A stretch of 33,220 nt of DNA from Bacteroidales bacterium. GTDB taxonomy: Bacteria > Bacteroidota > Bacteroidia > Bacteroidales > PUMT01. The notes under the pieces are model-generated. The model searched no databases. It had not been told where the DNA came from and saw nothing but the letters and a program-made list of their open reading frames with translations. The position numbers and the translations under genes are program-made. The number at the start of each line of letters is the position of its first letter. Within the stretch, counting starts at the first letter, position 1. Below, piece by piece: positions 1 to 7,978 of the stretch. Where the stretch lies: the NCBI GenBank assembly GCA_007125955.1, contig SLCF01000103.1:1-33220 (forward strand), written 5' to 3'.

Positions 1-141
1 ATGACATGGTTCCGCCGGATGGAACGTCAGGGCTTTATCATCCACTGGTTTGATGCAGATATGCCTGAGGTTTTGAAAATAGAAAAGGCTGTACGGTTAT
101 ACAAACAGGCACAGCAGCGGGCAGATAATTCCGGTTACTAA
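1..141 (+). CDS. 3' end of an unidentified gene (partial)
   Basis: The plus-strand frame is open from the first base and ends at a TAA at 139-141, giving 46 codons. The ATG at base 1 may be internal, because the gene probably begins before the window. The peptide is rich in aromatic and basic residues (WFRRMERQGF, then a helical KAVRLYKQAQQR tail) and does not show a motif I recognise. It converges on the S9 peptidase gene, leaving 73 bases between the two stops and no strong terminator hairpin there. Function unknown. Confidence 0.5.
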   Translation: MTWFRRMERQGFIIHWFDADMPEVLKIEKAVRLYKQAQQRADNSGY

Positions 142-214
142 CGGTTATTAAAATTCTGCCCGGCTGCAGGAAACTGCCAAAAGAGATCTAATTTGACCTG
201 GCGGAGCTCTAAAT

Positions 215-2293
215 TTATTTAACCCATCTGTCAAGCCATGAGAAAAATTCACGCTGCCACAGAATACCGTTCTGAGGCTGAAGTATCCAGTGGTTCTCAT
301 CCGGAAAATGCAGCAGCCTGCCTGGTATTCCCTGCAGTCTTGCAGCTGTAAATGCCTGCAGACCCTCTGTATATGGCACCCGGTAATCTCTCTCGCATGT
401 TATTATCAGCATCGGGGTGTCCCAGTTCTGAACAAACCTGTGGGGTGAAGATTCCTCGTAGCTCACTGGTTTTGGCCTCTCCCAGTAGGGACCTTCCAGG
501 TCGTGATTTACAAAAAATATCTCCTCGGTTGCACCATACATGCTTTCCAGGTTGAATACCCCGTTATGTGAAATGAAAGCCCTGAAACGCCTTTCGTGCA
601 TACCGGCAAGCTGGAATGCCGAATAACCGCCGAAACTTGCCCCTACGGCACCTAGACGGTCTTCATCAATAAAGGGTTTCTCCATCATAGCATCAATTGC
701 AGTAAGATAATCCTGCATGGCCTGTCCGCCCCAGTCTCCCGATATCTGCCTGTTCCATTCCTGTCCGAACGTAGGCAGTCCCCTTCTGTTGGGAGCTACC
801 ACAACGTAATCGTGTGCCGCCATGATCTGGAAATTCCACCTGTAGGAGAAAAACTGGCTTACTGCACTTTGAGGTCCTCCCTGGCAGTAAAGAAGTGCCG
901 GGTATTCTTCGGAAGAATCAAAACCGGGTGGAAGAATCAGCCAGACCAGCATATTTTCACCGTCGGTTGTTCTCACCCAGTGCTCTTCAACCCTTCCCAT
1001 TTCAATATTGTCGTAAATATGACTGTTGGTGAATGTAAGCTGAGTCTCTTCACCGCCCGAAGGGTTGATACGGAAGATCTCTGTGGCCATTGACATTGAC
1101 ATCTTTTCACCAACAAGGGTGTTGCCCGACAAGTCAATAGAATTGTAATTATGATGCCCGCTTGTTATCTGGGTTACCTCACGGGTATTGATATTTATGG
1201 CAAAAACCTGGTAAGTTGCATTTGTACCACTGATAAAGTATATTTTATCACCTCCCGGGCTCCATGTAAAATCCGATGCATTTTCCTCAAAGTCACGTGT
1301 AAGATAGGTTTTAACACCGTTTTCCCTGTTATATATGAATAGGCGGGCTTTATCCGACTCATAGCCGGGTGTTTCCATGCTTTGCCATGCCAGGTACCTG
1401 CCATCAGGTGAAAAGACAGGGTATTTGTCGTAACCTTGACCTTCAGTTATCTTTGTTGTTTCACCGTTCTCAATATCATAAAAATATATGTTTGAATTGG
1501 TGCTTGTGGCATATTCCGCCCCTTTCAGTTTTTTGCTGGTATAGGCTATTATTTTTCCGTCGGGGCTCCAGGTTATTTCTGCCTGATTGTAGAAAGGGGC
1601 AAGGGGAGAATCGAATTTTTCACCTTCCATGATATCTTTTCCTTCGTCCAGTCTGCCGTCTGAATAACCGGCTACGAAAATGTGGCTGTATGAGTAATTG
1701 TGCCATGAATCCCAGTGTCTGAACATAAGGTCATCCTCAATTCGCACATTTATATGCGGAAGGTCGGGATAAATCTCTTTTGGCGTTTCATCAAGCTTCA
1801 CCTGCCTGGTATAGTATATATGGTTACCGGTTGGGGAGTAACCGAACCCGGTAATTCCCCCCTCTATTTCAGAAACCTGTTGCTTACCACTTCCGTCAGG
1901 GTTCATTTCCCATAACTGTACCTCATCTGTTTCATTGCTCAGAAAACCTATCTTTTCGCCGTCAGGGCGCCAGCGCGGACTGAAATTTGATCCCTGGAAA
2001 GATGTCAGCACATTTGTTTCTCCAGTTTGAACTTCAACAGCACAAACCTCAGTCATACTTTTGTTTGTTTTATGATCGTAACGGGATACGGTATAAACAA
2101 CCGTGCTGCCGTCGGGAGACAGCTGTGAACTGCCTACGCGCCCGAATTTCCAAAGGATCTCGGGTGTGAGTCGTCCGCCTCTTATCTCCTCTTCTGTGAG
2201 TTTACCACTGAAGTCGGCTTCCTCCGGCTTCTCGCCGCAGGAAATGAGCATTAAAAGGGCAGACAGAATTAATGATCCGGTTAATTTTTTCAT
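215..2293 (-). CDS. S9 family peptidase (prolyl oligopeptidase / acylaminoacyl-peptidase type), lipoprotein
   Basis: 692 aa. A lipoprotein signal peptide ends in the lipobox LISC (Cys19), so the protein is probably exported and lipid-anchored. Residues about 50-420 form a TolB-like beta-propeller with repeated SPDG-type turns (near residues 59, 110, 243 and 295). The C-terminal alpha/beta-hydrolase domain carries the nucleophile motif GASFGGYS (Ser553), Asp636 in CERDYRVPYTEG and His668 in DENHW, a complete S9 catalytic triad. Enzymes of this family cleave peptides, often after proline or at blocked N-termini; the exact substrate cannot be read from sequence. It lies 110 bases downstream of recA on the same strand. 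A small dyad sits in that gap, so it may have its own promoter. Confidence 0.93.
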   Translation of the reverse strand: MKKLTGSLILSALLMLISCGEKPEEADFSGKLTEEEIRGGRLTPEILWKFGRVGSSQLSPDGSTVVYTVSRYDHKTNKSMTEVCAVEVQTGETNVLTSFQGSNFSPRWRPDGEKIGFLSNETDEVQLWEMNPDGSGKQQVSEIEGGITGFGYSPTGNHIYYTRQVKLDETPKEIYPDLPHINVRIEDDLMFRHWDSWHNYSYSHIFVAGYSDGRLDEGKDIMEGEKFDSPLAPFYNQAEITWSPDGKIIAYTSKKLKGAEYATSTNSNIYFYDIENGETTKITEGQGYDKYPVFSPDGRYLAWQSMETPGYESDKARLFIYNRENGVKTYLTRDFEENASDFTWSPGGDKIYFISGTNATYQVFAININTREVTQITSGHHNYNSIDLSGNTLVGEKMSMSMATEIFRINPSGGEETQLTFTNSHIYDNIEMGRVEEHWVRTTDGENMLVWLILPPGFDSSEEYPALLYCQGGPQSAVSQFFSYRWNFQIMAAHDYVVVAPNRRGLPTFGQEWNRQISGDWGGQAMQDYLTAIDAMMEKPFIDEDRLGAVGASFGGYSAFQLAGMHERRFRAFISHNGVFNLESMYGATEEIFFVNHDLEGPYWERPKPVSYEESSPHRFVQNWDTPMLIITCERDYRVPYTEGLQAFTAARLQGIPGRLLHFPDENHWILQPQNGILWQREFFSWLDRWVK

Positions 2294-2380
2294 ACCTGTA
2301 ATTTATTATTAATAATTCAAAATATCAGAGTTATGGTATATCGGGAATCAATATTGTTTTTCAGCATCTTATTTGATGTA

Positions 2381-2392
2381 GTAATGCATTAC
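2381..2392. repeat. 12-bp perfect palindrome between recA and the S9 peptidase gene
   Basis: GTAATGCATTAC is identical to its reverse complement. It lies 12 bases past the recA stop and about 90 bases before the peptidase start. It has no loop and no T-tract, so it looks more like a possible protein-binding dyad than a terminator. Chance occurrence is possible. Confidence 0.3.
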
Positions 2393-2403
2393 CGAACCGG
2401 GTA

Positions 2404-3432
2404 TTATTTTTTGAATAACGATTCCCTGACTTTATTTTCCAGCTCTTCAGACAATTCAGGATTGTCTGCAATCACCTGCTTTACGGCGTCACGCCCCTGT
2501 CCCAGCTTGGTGTCGCCATAGCTGAACCACGATCCGCTTTTCCTGATAATACCCAATTCCACAGCAAGATCAATTATTTCCCCGTTTTTCGATATTCCTT
2601 CTCCATACATAATATCGAATTCAGCCTTCCTGAAAGGAGGAGCTATTTTGTTCTTTACTACCTTAACCCTGGTACGGCTGCCCTTTACCTCCTCCCCTTC
2701 CTTTATCTGACTTATCCTTCTTATATCAATACGTACTGAGGAGTAAAACTTAAGTGCGTTCCCTCCGGTGGTTGTTTCAGGGTTGCCAAACATTACGCCA
2801 ATCTTTTCACGAAGCTGGTTTATGAAAACACAGCATGTTTTCGTTTTGCTGATATTTGCCGTAAGTTTTCTGAGAGCCTGGGACATTAGTCTTGCCTGTA
2901 GGCCCATTTTGGAATCACCCATATCCCCTTCTATCTCAGATTTCGGGGTAAGTGCGGCAACCGAATCAATAACAACAATATCTATTGCACCGGAGCGTAT
3001 AAGATGATCGGTTATTTCGAGCGCCTGCTCACCGTTATCAGGCTGAGATATCAGCAGGTTCTCTATGTCAACACCTAGCTTTTCTGCATAAAAGCGGTCA
3101 AATGCATGCTCGGCGTCAATAAATGCTGCAACACCCCCGGCTTTCTGTGCTTCGGCAATTGCATGTATTGCAAGGGTTGTTTTACCGGATGATTCCGGTC
3201 CGTAGATCTCAACAACCCTCCCTCTGGGGTAACCTCCTACTCCTATTGCAATATCAACACCTATTGATCCTGAAGAGATGGAGGGAACGTTAACAATTGC
3301 CTCATCTCCCATTTTCATTATGGCTCCCTTTCCATACTCTTTATCTATCCTGTCAATCGTCATTTGAAGGGCTTTCAGTTTCTCTTTGTTTATCTCCTTT
3401 GATGCCGGTTTTTTCGTTTTTTCGTTTTCCAT
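2404..3432 (-). CDS. recA: Recombinase RecA
   Basis: 342 aa, the normal length for RecA. It forms ATP-dependent filaments on single-stranded DNA for homologous recombination, and in many bacteria triggers LexA-type self-cleavage. Walker A is GPESSGKTT (residues 78-86) with Lys84 and Thr85. Walker B is the hydrophobic strand ending in VIDSVAAL (about 151-161). The DNA-binding loop L2 region contains [20 protein letters not shown] (about 205-224), nearly identical to other RecA proteins. The N-terminus carries a short lysine-rich extension before the core, and the C-terminal tail is acidic then basic. The start lies 13 bases after the bcp stop, so the two genes are very likely one transcript with bcp first. 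Confidence 0.98.
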   Translation of the reverse strand: MENEKTKKPASKEINKEKLKALQMTIDRIDKEYGKGAIMKMGDEAIVNVPSISSGSIGVDIAIGVGGYPRGRVVEIYGPESSGKTTLAIHAIAEAQKAGGVAAFIDAEHAFDRFYAEKLGVDIENLLISQPDNGEQALEITDHLIRSGAIDIVVIDSVAALTPKSEIEGDMGDSKMGLQARLMSQALRKLTANISKTKTCCVFINQLREKIGVMFGNPETTTGGNALKFYSSVRIDIRRISQIKEGEEVKGSRTRVKVVKNKIAPPFRKAEFDIMYGEGISKNGEIIDLAVELGIIRKSGSWFSYGDTKLGQGRDAVKQVIADNPELSEELENKVRESLFKK

Positions 3433-3445
3433 TTTTCACTTCTTT

Positions 3446-3910
3446 TTATTTGTATAGTTCCAGTATTTGTCCTGAATGGTTTTTTGTGTCAACTTTGCCT
3501 ATTACATGCTCAATTCTGCCATCTTCATCTATAATGAAAGTGGTACGCTTAACACCTTCAACAATCTTCCCGAACATCTTTTTTTCTCCCCATGCTCCGT
3601 AGCTTTTTAAAAGGTCTTTGCCGGTGTCTGCAACCAGGTGGAAAGGCAGATTGTGTTTTGAGCTGAAGCCGGCATGTGACTTATCGGTGTCAGGACTGAC
3701 ACCGATAACCACAAATCCTTTTTCCGACAGTTCTTCGTAACCATCCCTGAGACTGCAGGCTTCTGCTGTACACCCGGGGGTGTTGTCCTTTGGATAAAAG
3801 TACAACACTGTTTTTTTACCCCTGAGTGAATCAAGTGATAATTTGTTGCCTCTGTGGTCGGTTACACTGAAATCGGGGGCTTTATCCCCGGGATTTAAAT
3901 CTGTTTGCAT
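3446..3910 (-). CDS. bcp: Thioredoxin-dependent peroxiredoxin (Bcp/PrxQ type)
   Basis: 154 aa, a typical PrxQ length. It reduces hydrogen peroxide and organic hydroperoxides in the cytoplasm using thioredoxin. The peroxidatic cysteine is Cys47 in the motif YPKDNTPGCTAEACSLRD. Cys52, five residues on, is the resolving cysteine of atypical two-Cys PrxQ enzymes. The C-terminal part has the usual TFIIDEDGRI strand. It is the first gene of a bcp-recA unit. A 16-base palindrome lies about 100 bases upstream of its start and may be regulatory. No signal peptide. Confidence 0.95.
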   Translation of the reverse strand: MQTDLNPGDKAPDFSVTDHRGNKLSLDSLRGKKTVLYFYPKDNTPGCTAEACSLRDGYEELSEKGFVVIGVSPDTDKSHAGFSSKHNLPFHLVADTGKDLLKSYGAWGEKKMFGKIVEGVKRTTFIIDEDGRIEHVIGKVDTKNHSGQILELYK

Positions 3911-4012
3911 AATTGTATATGTTAATGCTGTTATTGTTAGAATGCAATATGGAAAGCGGCCGGCCTGCTCCTTACGGACAAACTATTGATTTTCCCCTTT
4001 CCGGTGTTTTCA

Positions 4013-4028
4013 TTTGTAAATTTACAAA
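4013..4028. promoter_or_regulatory. 16-bp perfect palindrome upstream of bcp-recA (candidate operator)
   Basis: TTTGTAAATTTACAAA is a perfect inverted repeat centred about 110 bases before the bcp start. It contains a TAAATTTA core that resembles, but does not match, the Bacteroidota -7 box. Its place ahead of a peroxidase-recombinase unit makes a regulator-binding site plausible. AT-rich palindromes of this length can arise by chance. Confidence 0.35.
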
Positions 4029-4184
4029 GATTAACCAATATGAATGTTGATCAGTCCATCTTTTTTTTAACAATAACCCGGTTCAGAAAATCATGTACGG
4101 CTACCCTTAAAAAAGTCGGAAATAACTTCATGAACTTTTACTGCAAAGTATTGACAGAACTGATCTTACTCTGATTAAATGTAT

Positions 4185-4213
4185 AAAAAAAGCCGCCCGG
4201 ATATGTGGGCGGC
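4185..4213 (-). terminator. Intrinsic terminator of the oadGAB operon
   Basis: Read on the minus strand, the arm GCCGCCC (4207-4213) pairs with GGGCGGC (4192-4198) across an 8-base loop and is followed by seven T residues (4191-4185). It begins 27 bases after the oadB stop. This is a textbook Rho-independent terminator. Confidence 0.88.
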
Positions 4214-4239
4214 CAGTGAAAATCGTCTGTTTAATGGTT

Positions 4240-5451
4240 TCAGCCAAGGAATGAAATAAGAACTCCCGCAGCAACTGCCGATCCGATAACTCCGGATATA
4301 TTACTGGCCATGCAGTACTGGAGAATATGGTTCCTGTTGTCGTATTTCACTGCTATCTCATTTGCAACCCTGGATGCCATAGGAACAGCACTTAATCCGG
4401 TAGCACCTATCAGCGGATTTATCTTCTTTTTTGCAAATGTATTGTAAATCTTAACAGCAATAATTCCGCCTGCTATGGAAATGGAAAAGGCAATGAACCC
4501 GCCTGCAATTATTCCAAGAGTTCTTAAATCAAGGAACGTTGCGGAAGTCATCGATGCACCGACGGCAAGCCCCAGGAAAATTGTCGCGGTATTGAGTATA
4601 GGTCCTGATGCTGCACTGGAAAGCCTGCCTGTTATAACACCAAGCTCTTTGACAAGGTTCCCGAACATAAGCATCCCAATAAGGGGAACTGCCGTGGGAA
4701 CGAACAATGAAATAACAATTCCCATTACAATGGGAAAAGCTATCTTTGCGGCATTCAGATTTTTAATCTCCCTTTTGGAGGGGTACTTCTTGTCCATCTC
4801 CTTCATGTTGATATGAAGCTCTTTTTTGGTGCATAGGGCTTTAACTACCGGGGGTATTATCATCGGCACCAGTGCCATATATGAATATGCTGCAATGGCA
4901 ATCGGGCCCAGGAGATGAGGAGCCAGTATTATTGATATGTATATTGCCGTAGGGCCGTCACCTCCACCAATGATCCCGAGTGAGCCGGCTTCCTGGGGAG
5001 TAAAGCCGACTGCAATTGCTCCAAGGAATACGGTAAAAATACCAAGCTGTGCGGCAGCGCCGAAAAGTGCAAGTCTAAGGTTCCTGAGCATCGGGCCAAA
5101 ATCGGTCAGAGCACCCACCCCCATGAATATCAAAGGAGGCAGAAACCCGGTTTTAATCAATGAATAATAGATAAAATTCATTATTCCGTGATCCCTTGCA
5201 ATTTCAATGAGGTTCTTGTACCTGTCACCTTCAATTTCAACAAGTTCATCCGGAACAATACCCATTCCTGCACCGGGCAGATTGGCCAGAATAAGTCCGA
5301 ATCCAATCGGGACAAGCAAAAGTGGCTCATATTTTTTACGTATACCGAGGTAAAGTAATAACACACCCAGTGAAAGCATTATTATAACACCCGGATCAGA
5401 GAAGAGTTCCCTGAATGAGGTCATTTCAAATAATCTATTGAAAGCATCCAT
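4240..5451 (-). CDS. oadB: Sodium ion-translocating decarboxylase, beta subunit
   Basis: 403 aa, very hydrophobic, with about ten predicted membrane segments. The beta subunit decarboxylates the carboxybiotin carried by the alpha subunit and uses that energy to export Na+. The signature IIGGGDGPTAIYISIILAP (residues about 160-178) contains Asp165, equivalent to the aspartate needed for Na+ transport in OadB. A second conserved Asn/Gly-rich region occurs in the C-terminal half. It is the last gene of oadG-oadA-oadB, 85 bases after oadA and 27 bases before a strong terminator. The substrate (oxaloacetate versus another beta-keto or acyl-CoA substrate) is set by the alpha subunit, which here is of the pyruvate/oxaloacetate type. 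Confidence 0.95.
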   Translation of the reverse strand: MDAFNRLFEMTSFRELFSDPGVIIMLSLGVLLLYLGIRKKYEPLLLVPIGFGLILANLPGAGMGIVPDELVEIEGDRYKNLIEIARDHGIMNFIYYSLIKTGFLPPLIFMGVGALTDFGPMLRNLRLALFGAAAQLGIFTVFLGAIAVGFTPQEAGSLGIIGGGDGPTAIYISIILAPHLLGPIAIAAYSYMALVPMIIPPVVKALCTKKELHINMKEMDKKYPSKREIKNLNAAKIAFPIVMGIVISLFVPTAVPLIGMLMFGNLVKELGVITGRLSSAASGPILNTATIFLGLAVGASMTSATFLDLRTLGIIAGGFIAFSISIAGGIIAVKIYNTFAKKKINPLIGATGLSAVPMASRVANEIAVKYDNRNHILQYCMASNISGVIGSAVAAGVLISFLG

Positions 5452-5474
5452 TTTTATTGCTTTAAGAATGTCCG

Positions 5475-5493
5475 CCCCTTCTGTTTAAAGGGG
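5475..5493 (-). other. GC-rich hairpin between oadA and oadB
   Basis: CCCCTT (5475-5480) and AAGGGG (5488-5493) can pair over a 7-base loop in the oadA-oadB intercistronic transcript. No T-tract follows, so it is not a classical terminator. It could stabilise or partly attenuate the transcript and so tune subunit ratio; this is inference. Confidence 0.35.
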
Positions 5494-5536
5494 ACAAGCT
5501 GTTTCTGTTAAAAAAACCTTTTTATGCTTTACCCGG

Positions 5537-7447
5537 TTATCTTATTAGGAAAAGCACATCATCCTCAACAATTTCGTCACCGTTGGAGGGAACTATGGCA
5601 ACTATTTTTCCATCCATGTCGCTCTTAATGGAGTTGTAAGTTTTCATAGCTTCAACATAGCAAAGAACATCTCCTTTGCTGACAGTATCTCCAACCTTTA
5701 GCGATTTTTCGGTCGGTTCTTTAGTAAGGTAGAATGTGCCTGCAATGGGTGAGGTAAGCTCCTCAGCTTCCCCGTTCATTTCAGGATCCTTTTCCTTTGT
5801 ATGATGGTGAACTGTTTGACTATCTTTTTCGTTAACCTTTGGGGCTTCTGCAGGTTCGTCTCCGTATGATACCGTAACCCTGAATTTTTCACCGTTTACA
5901 TCAATGTTCATGGTTGAAGGCTGTGTACTTACAGCTTCACTGCCCTCTTCCTTTGCTTTTGGTTTGCTGAATAATCCGCCTCCCTCTTTTTTGCGTTTTG
6001 CAAGGTCTTCCTCGAAAGCTTTTTTGGCTGCGCCGGACTTGTAATTGCGGTATTGTTCGGGATGCATTGCAAGCTCGAAAAGTTCCTCGTCATCCTCTCC
6101 AAGATCCCATCCGTTCTCATCCATCTCCTTTCTGAACTTGTCAAGCTCATCAGGATAAAGATCCTGTGGGTTCCCGGTATAAAATTCACGCCCCTCTTTT
6201 TCAGCCATTTCAATTAATTCGGGAGAGAGTTTGCCCGGAAGTTTCCCTGATTTGCCCAGCATCATATCCCATGTATTGTCGTCTATCATTGAGAACCTCT
6301 CTTTGCCCTTAAGCATCTGCATTACATTCATCAGTGCAACATTCTTTACATACTGACTGTAAGGGGTTACAAGAGGCGGATAACCCATCTTTGGCCATAT
6401 ATAATCTACCTCATCATACAGTTTGAGCATAAGGTCGTCCTGTGTCAGGACAGGCTTGTTTTTCTTCTCAAGGTGCTTGTTAATACTCTTCAGGTTATTT
6501 GCAAGGTCAGACATCAGACTTCCCATCATTCCGCCCGGAAGTCCGGGTTTTATAAGCAATGCATTTATCTGTCGGTTGTAGGGGTCTATGTAATACCCGA
6601 GGAATTCATCAATGAATTCCTGTGAAAGACGCCGGGCTTCCATATATGCTTTCATGTTCACCTTTGGAACTTCGTAACCGGCATCCTCAAGCATGGCTAC
6701 AATTGTCAGTATGTCAGCATGTCCCGTCCCCCAGGAAAGGGGCTCCATGCCTACATCAATGTAATCACATCCTGCATTAACCGCTTCAAGTATTGAGGCA
6801 ACAGTGAAACCGGGACCGGTTTGTCCGTGATACTGAATCAGCACCTCAGGATGCTTTTTCTTTATCCCTTCCACAATTTTTCCTATTGAAGCCGGTCTTC
6901 CCACTCCCGCCATATCTTTAAGGCAAATTTCTTCAGACCCTCCTTTTATAAGCTTGTCAGCTATGTTTACAAAGTATTCAACAGTATGTATTTTCGAATG
7001 GGTTATACATAGAGTACCCTGTGCTATCATACCTGCTTCCTTTGCATACTTTACGGAATCAATAATATTGTTCTCATCATTGAGTCCGTCAAAAGATCTT
7101 GCAATATCAACACCTTGCTTCTTTTTAACCTTGAACATAAGTTTCCTTACATCTTCGGGCACCGGCCTCATCCTTATGCCGTTAAGCCCTCTTTCAAGCA
7201 TGTGTGTCTCTATGCCCGCTTCATTAAAAGGCTTGCACCAGGAACGAACAGATTTGTTGGGATTTCCCCCCAACAAAAGGTTGATCTGTTCAAATCCACC
7301 TCCGTTCGTTTCTATGCGGTCAAAGCAACCCATATCAATTATGGCAGGGGCAATGCGTTCAAGCTGATCCACGTGAGGCATGTATTTGCCGGCCGACTGC
7401 CACATGTCTCTATATACAAGCGAAAATTTAATTTTACGTTTACTCAT
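5537..7447 (-). CDS. oadA: Oxaloacetate decarboxylase alpha subunit / pyruvate carboxylase subunit B-like, biotinylated
   Basis: 636 aa. The N-terminal carboxyltransferase domain (about 1-290) has RDMWQS with metal ligand Asp14, the DIARSFDGLND motif and Lys177 in CLKDMAG. A conserved PYC/OADA domain follows (about 300-470), then a charged Glu/Lys linker. The C-terminal biotinyl domain carries Lys602 in EAMKTYN, the attachment site. It transfers CO2 from oxaloacetate to biotin, which the membrane beta subunit then decarboxylates. One oddity: the usual His-x-His metal-binding pair reads YHGQTGPG here, with His207 kept and Gln209 in the second place. The gene lies between oadG (105 bases upstream) and oadB (85 bases downstream), which supports a sodium pump rather than a soluble pyruvate carboxylase. 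Confidence 0.93.
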   Translation of the reverse strand: MSKRKIKFSLVYRDMWQSAGKYMPHVDQLERIAPAIIDMGCFDRIETNGGGFEQINLLLGGNPNKSVRSWCKPFNEAGIETHMLERGLNGIRMRPVPEDVRKLMFKVKKKQGVDIARSFDGLNDENNIIDSVKYAKEAGMIAQGTLCITHSKIHTVEYFVNIADKLIKGGSEEICLKDMAGVGRPASIGKIVEGIKKKHPEVLIQYHGQTGPGFTVASILEAVNAGCDYIDVGMEPLSWGTGHADILTIVAMLEDAGYEVPKVNMKAYMEARRLSQEFIDEFLGYYIDPYNRQINALLIKPGLPGGMMGSLMSDLANNLKSINKHLEKKNKPVLTQDDLMLKLYDEVDYIWPKMGYPPLVTPYSQYVKNVALMNVMQMLKGKERFSMIDDNTWDMMLGKSGKLPGKLSPELIEMAEKEGREFYTGNPQDLYPDELDKFRKEMDENGWDLGEDDEELFELAMHPEQYRNYKSGAAKKAFEEDLAKRKKEGGGLFSKPKAKEEGSEAVSTQPSTMNIDVNGEKFRVTVSYGDEPAEAPKVNEKDSQTVHHHTKEKDPEMNGEAEELTSPIAGTFYLTKEPTEKSLKVGDTVSKGDVLCYVEAMKTYNSIKSDMDGKIVAIVPSNGDEIVEDDVLFLIR

Positions 7448-7552
7448 TGTAATATGTGTTAAAAAATTTATATTAAAATATTCAGGCTGGGGACAACCTT
7501 CTGTTTCTTCGTGAAAAATTTGGGATTTTTAAACTCTCAAGTAACGGGCAGA

Positions 7553-7804
7553 TTAAAGTTTTTCTATTCTTTCCACCCTGCCATTGCCATAAGTAACATT
7601 AAACACAGCACTTGATATTACCGCAATTTTTACCGGATCAATCTGCTCTGAAGGAGGTTTAACATCCTTTGCGGCAACTCCAAAATACCTGTTTGTGGTA
7701 ATGATTATTAAATTCCCGAATAAAACGACCATGATTAGTACAAAGAAAACAGTCAATAGTCCGAGAACAAATATCTGCAATGAAAAATTTATAATAGCAA
7801 TCAT
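7553..7804 (-). CDS. oadG: Oxaloacetate decarboxylase gamma-chain family protein (OadG)
   Basis: 83 aa. One long N-terminal membrane helix (about residues 5-38, FVLGLLTVFFVLIMVVLFGN) is followed by a short soluble tail rich in charged residues. This is the OadG pattern: a small subunit that anchors the alpha subunit to the membrane beta subunit. The identification rests mainly on its size, topology and position as first gene before oadA and oadB. The tail lacks the long proline/alanine linker and histidine cluster of the enterobacterial gamma chain, as is common for short OadG forms. A TATATTTG box lies about 73 bases upstream. Confidence 0.82.
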   Translation of the reverse strand: MIAIINFSLQIFVLGLLTVFFVLIMVVLFGNLIIITTNRYFGVAAKDVKPPSEQIDPVKIAVISSAVFNVTYGNGRVERIEKL

Positions 7805-7876
7805 ATTGTATGCTTTTTCCGGTAATAAAAATCCCGTTTTTACTGAGTCTTTTCACCATGCTCATAAAACAGACAG

Positions 7877-7884
7877 CAAATATA
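7877..7884 (-). promoter_or_regulatory. Candidate -7 box for the oadGAB operon
   Basis: On the minus strand the sequence reads TATATTTG, an exact match to the Bacteroidota sigma-factor consensus TAnnTTTG. Transcription would start near 7870, leaving a leader of about 65 bases before oadG. I see no good TTTG -33 element at the standard spacing, so confidence is moderate. Confidence 0.45.
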
Positions 7885-7924
7885 TAAAAAAAAAATCAAA
7901 GCCTTAAAAGTATAACCTTTTTCA

Positions 7925-7967
7925 TGCCGGTTTGTCCAATATGTTTGCAATCACCGATTTACCGGCA
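7925..7967. repeat. Inverted repeat just downstream of arcA
   Basis: TGCCGGT (7925-7931) and ACCGGCA (7961-7967) are perfect 7-base inverted repeats 29 bases apart, starting 12 bases beyond the arcA stop. No T-tract follows on the arcA (minus) side, so it is at best a weak 3'-end structure. Confidence 0.3.
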
Positions 7968-7978
7968 CTTTTTGAAAG

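Larger units (their letters stand above)
3911..4239. other. Intergenic region between bcp and the oad operon
   Basis: 329 bases without a credible gene. The region holds the upstream sequence of bcp-recA (3911 to about 4040, including a 16-bp palindrome) and the oadB terminator (4185-4213). The stretch between them is AT-rich; the only open frame there (about 60 codons from 3986, plus strand) has no recognisable features. Confidence 0.6.

Noticed and set aside
1151-1632. Several plus-strand open frames opposite the S9 peptidase gene
   Set aside because: They are antisense shadows of a well-supported peptidase with full catalytic triad and have no domain signal of their own.
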